Shown here: positions 11,470 through 12,654 of the stretch, one piece after another
How positions within the stretch are numbered: position 1 is the stretch's first letter
Layout of the letters: each line of letters starts with the position of its first letter
Origin: Elusimicrobiota bacterium
GTDB taxonomy: Bacteria; Elusimicrobiota; Elusimicrobia; UBA1565; UBA9628
NCBI GenBank assembly: GCA_023249695.1
Contig: JAHFCD010000011.1
Coordinates: 1 to 12,654 of the forward strand
Length of the DNA stretch: 12,654 nt
Reading direction: 5' to 3'
Program-made: the position numbers and the translations under genes
Notes under the pieces: model-generated
What the model was told of the DNA's origin: nothing
The model's input: only the letters and a program-made list of their open reading frames with translations
The model's database searches: none

Positions 11470-11885
11470 TCAATTTCATCGTCGTGACGCACGGAGAGTT
11501 CGGCGCCTACCTCGTCGAGGCCGCGGAGGGGATCGTCGGCCGCCAGGCGCACGGCGTGCGCGTCGTGGCCACCTCGTCGCGGCAGTCGGTCGCCGAGATC
11601 AAGCGCCGCATCGAGGCCGCGCTGGCCGAGCTCGCCGGCCCCGACGGCGTCCTCCTGTTCACGGACATGCCGGGCGGCACGCCGAACAATCTCGCCTTCC
11701 CTCTGATCCGCAACGAGAAGCGCGTCGAGATGGTCAGCGGCGTCAACCTCTACATGCTCATCTCGGCCTTCAGCTATCGCGGCCAGCTGCCGCTCGAGAA
11801 GCTCGCCGAGAAGGTCGTCGCCGACGGCCAGAAATCGATCCGGGACATCCGCGCGATGTTCACCGCGGCGGCGGGAGCGCGGTGA
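11466..11885 (+). CDS. PTS EIIA component, mannose family
   Basis: This 139-aa single-domain protein fits PTS EIIA of the mannose/fructose/sorbose family. It opens INFIVVTHGEFG, with the phospho-acceptor His9 at the same place as His10 of E. coli ManX. The FTDMPGGTPNN segment matches the family D-x-x-G-G-S/T-P loop near the active site, and the VSGVNLYML helix follows as usual. It would accept phosphate from phospho-HPr and pass it to EIIB in the cytoplasm. The start is GTG, overlapping the rapZ stop as GTGA; no strong Shine-Dalgarno is seen, so coupling to rapZ is likely. In E. coli the A and B domains are fused in ManX; here they are separate. Sugar specificity cannot be read from the sequence, and a regulatory role is possible. 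Confidence 0.9.
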   Translation: MINFIVVTHGEFGAYLVEAAEGIVGRQAHGVRVVATSSRQSVAEIKRRIEAALAELAGPDGVLLFTDMPGGTPNNLAFPLIRNEKRVEMVSGVNLYMLISAFSYRGQLPLEKLAEKVVADGQKSIRDIRAMFTAAAGAR

Positions 11886-12367
11886 TGGGCGTCACGCTGC
11901 TGCGCATCGACGACCGCCTCATCCACGGCCAGGTGGTCGAGGGCTGGGTTCCGTTCCTGAAGGTGAACCTCGTCGTCGTCGTGTCCGACGCGGCCGCCGC
12001 CGACGAGGTCCAGACCGCGCTGATGAAAATGGCGCTGCCCTCCTCGGTCGGCCTGCTCGTGCTGCCGGTCGCCGAGGCGGCCGTCGCGCTGGGCGCGCCG
12101 CAGATGGCCGCGCGCCGGGCGCTCGTACTCGTCCCGGGCCCGGCCGAGGCGCTGGCGCTCGTCGAAAAAGGCGTCGTCGTGGACCGCATCAACGTCGGCG
12201 GCCTGCATTACACGGTCGGCAAGGTCCAGCTCGGCCGTGCGCTGTTCCTCGACGAGAAGGACCGCCTGACCTTGCGCGCGCTCGCGGCGCGGGGCGTCCG
12301 CCTCGAGGGCCGCGCGCTGCCCGGCGACGCCGAGGAAGACCTGACCGCCGCGCTGGAGGGCAAGTGA
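11885..12367 (+). CDS. PTS EIIB component, mannose/fructose/sorbose family
   Basis: This 160-aa protein is a mannose-family EIIB. The phosphorylation motif LLRIDDRLIHGQV near the N-terminus puts the active-site histidine at His14, as in LevE and the IIB domain of ManX. The INVGGLHYTVGKVQLGRALFL segment and the following DEKDRLTLRALAARGV match the family C-terminal half. It takes phosphate from EIIA His9 and would hand it to the sugar transported by EIIC/EIID. I chose ATG 11885 because GGGAG lies seven bases upstream; the GTG at 11882 would add one residue and make a 4-bp overlap with EIIA. Either way EIIA and EIIB are translationally adjacent. Its stop overlaps EIIC as GTGA. Confidence 0.92.
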   Translation: MGVTLLRIDDRLIHGQVVEGWVPFLKVNLVVVVSDAAAADEVQTALMKMALPSSVGLLVLPVAEAAVALGAPQMAARRALVLVPGPAEALALVEKGVVVDRINVGGLHYTVGKVQLGRALFLDEKDRLTLRALAARGVRLEGRALPGDAEEDLTAALEGK

Positions 12368-12654
12368 CGAGCGTCGCCGCCTGCGCCGTCCTCGCCGCGC
12401 TCGAGCTCGACGCGGTCCTGATCGCGCAGACGATGGTGTCCCGCCCGCTCGTCGTCGGCATCGCGCTCGGCGCGCTCACCGGCAAGGCGGAGGCCGGGGC
12501 GCTGTTCGGCGCGGCCTTCGAGCTGCTGAGCCTGTGCGACCTTCCCGTCGGCGGCTGCCTGACCTGGTCGGCGCCGGTCGCGGCCGGGACGGCGACCGTG
12601 CTCGCGAGCGGCGGGACGTCGTTCTCCCTCTGCTTTCCCGCCGGCGTCGCGGCC
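12364..12654 (+). CDS. PTS EIIC membrane component, mannose family (truncated by the window edge)
   Basis: From the GTG at 12364, 97 codons run without a stop to the right edge. The product is hydrophobic and fits the start of mannose-family EIIC: an opening helix ending ELDAVLIAQTMVSRPLVVG, then IALGALTGKAEAGALFGAAF, and ELLSLCDLPVGG, paralleling the D-x-x-x-x-Q/F-x-x-x-R-P and G-x-x-x-E-x-x-x-L motifs of ManY. At least two to three membrane segments are visible. EIIC with EIID forms the sugar-translocating complex in the inner membrane; EIID is not in the window and probably follows. GGAGGG lies just upstream of the GTG with short spacing of three bases, and the start overlaps the EIIB stop by 4 bp. 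Its substrate is unknown. Confidence 0.85.
   Translation, partial: MTSVAACAVLAALELDAVLIAQTMVSRPLVVGIALGALTGKAEAGALFGAAFELLSLCDLPVGGCLTWSAPVAAGTATVLASGGTSFSLCFPAGVAA

Noticed and set aside
12364..12654. Possibility that the last frame is a degraded gene
   Set aside because: The frame is open to the edge with intact EIIC motifs; it is cut by the window, not visibly broken.

Overview
The window looks like the replication-origin neighbourhood of a high-GC bacterial chromosome. Two divergent gene blocks meet at about 8890-9130. The leftward block (minus strand) reads dnaA, dnaN, dciA (DUF721), gyrB, gyrA, a small secreted protein of unknown function, and the first 83 codons of serS. The rightward block (plus strand) reads hpf, hprK, rapZ, and EIIA, EIIB and a truncated EIIC of a mannose-family PTS. 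No rRNA, tRNA, insertion sequence, CRISPR array or prophage gene was seen.

The organism cannot be named from this stretch. Several things point to a GC-rich diderm-type lineage: DciA as the likely helicase-loader gene, a GyrB with a long insert in its C-terminal half, and the hpf-hprK-rapZ-mannose-PTS order known from Deltaproteobacteria-like groups. Elusimicrobiota or a Deltaproteobacteria-like phylum are my best guesses, and they are inference only.

Origin region: DnaA-box-like 9-mers flank dnaA on both sides. Three lie just upstream of the dnaA start (8891-8924), two of them exact, and they abut a 36-bp stretch that is about 80% A+T (8925-8960). Four more lie between dnaA and dnaN (7356-7485), one of them exact. 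This resembles the bipartite oriC of Bacillus subtilis. Transcription runs away from this point on both sides, as expected for co-orientation with replication.

Left block: the initiator, sliding clamp, helicase-loader candidate and both gyrase subunits are tightly packed. recF, often found between dnaN and gyrB, is absent, and dciA sits in its place. The genes after gyrA overlap and appear translationally coupled (TTG start of the secreted protein; ATGA overlap into serS).

Right block: a near-consensus sigma-70-type promoter (TTGACA, 17 bp, TAGAAT) sits so close to hpf that the mRNA should be leaderless or nearly so. The downstream genes overlap by 1-4 bp, forming one regulatory unit that links ribosome hibernation (HPF), HPr phosphorylation (HprK), RapZ, and a mannose-family PTS branch. 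EIID, HPr and EI are not in the window and may follow beyond its right edge.

Most of the content is conserved housekeeping. I see no wholly new system. The points most worth a second look are the leaderless hpf promoter, the DnaA boxes placed in the dnaA translation-start region, the secreted protein wedged between gyrA and serS, and the GyrB insert.
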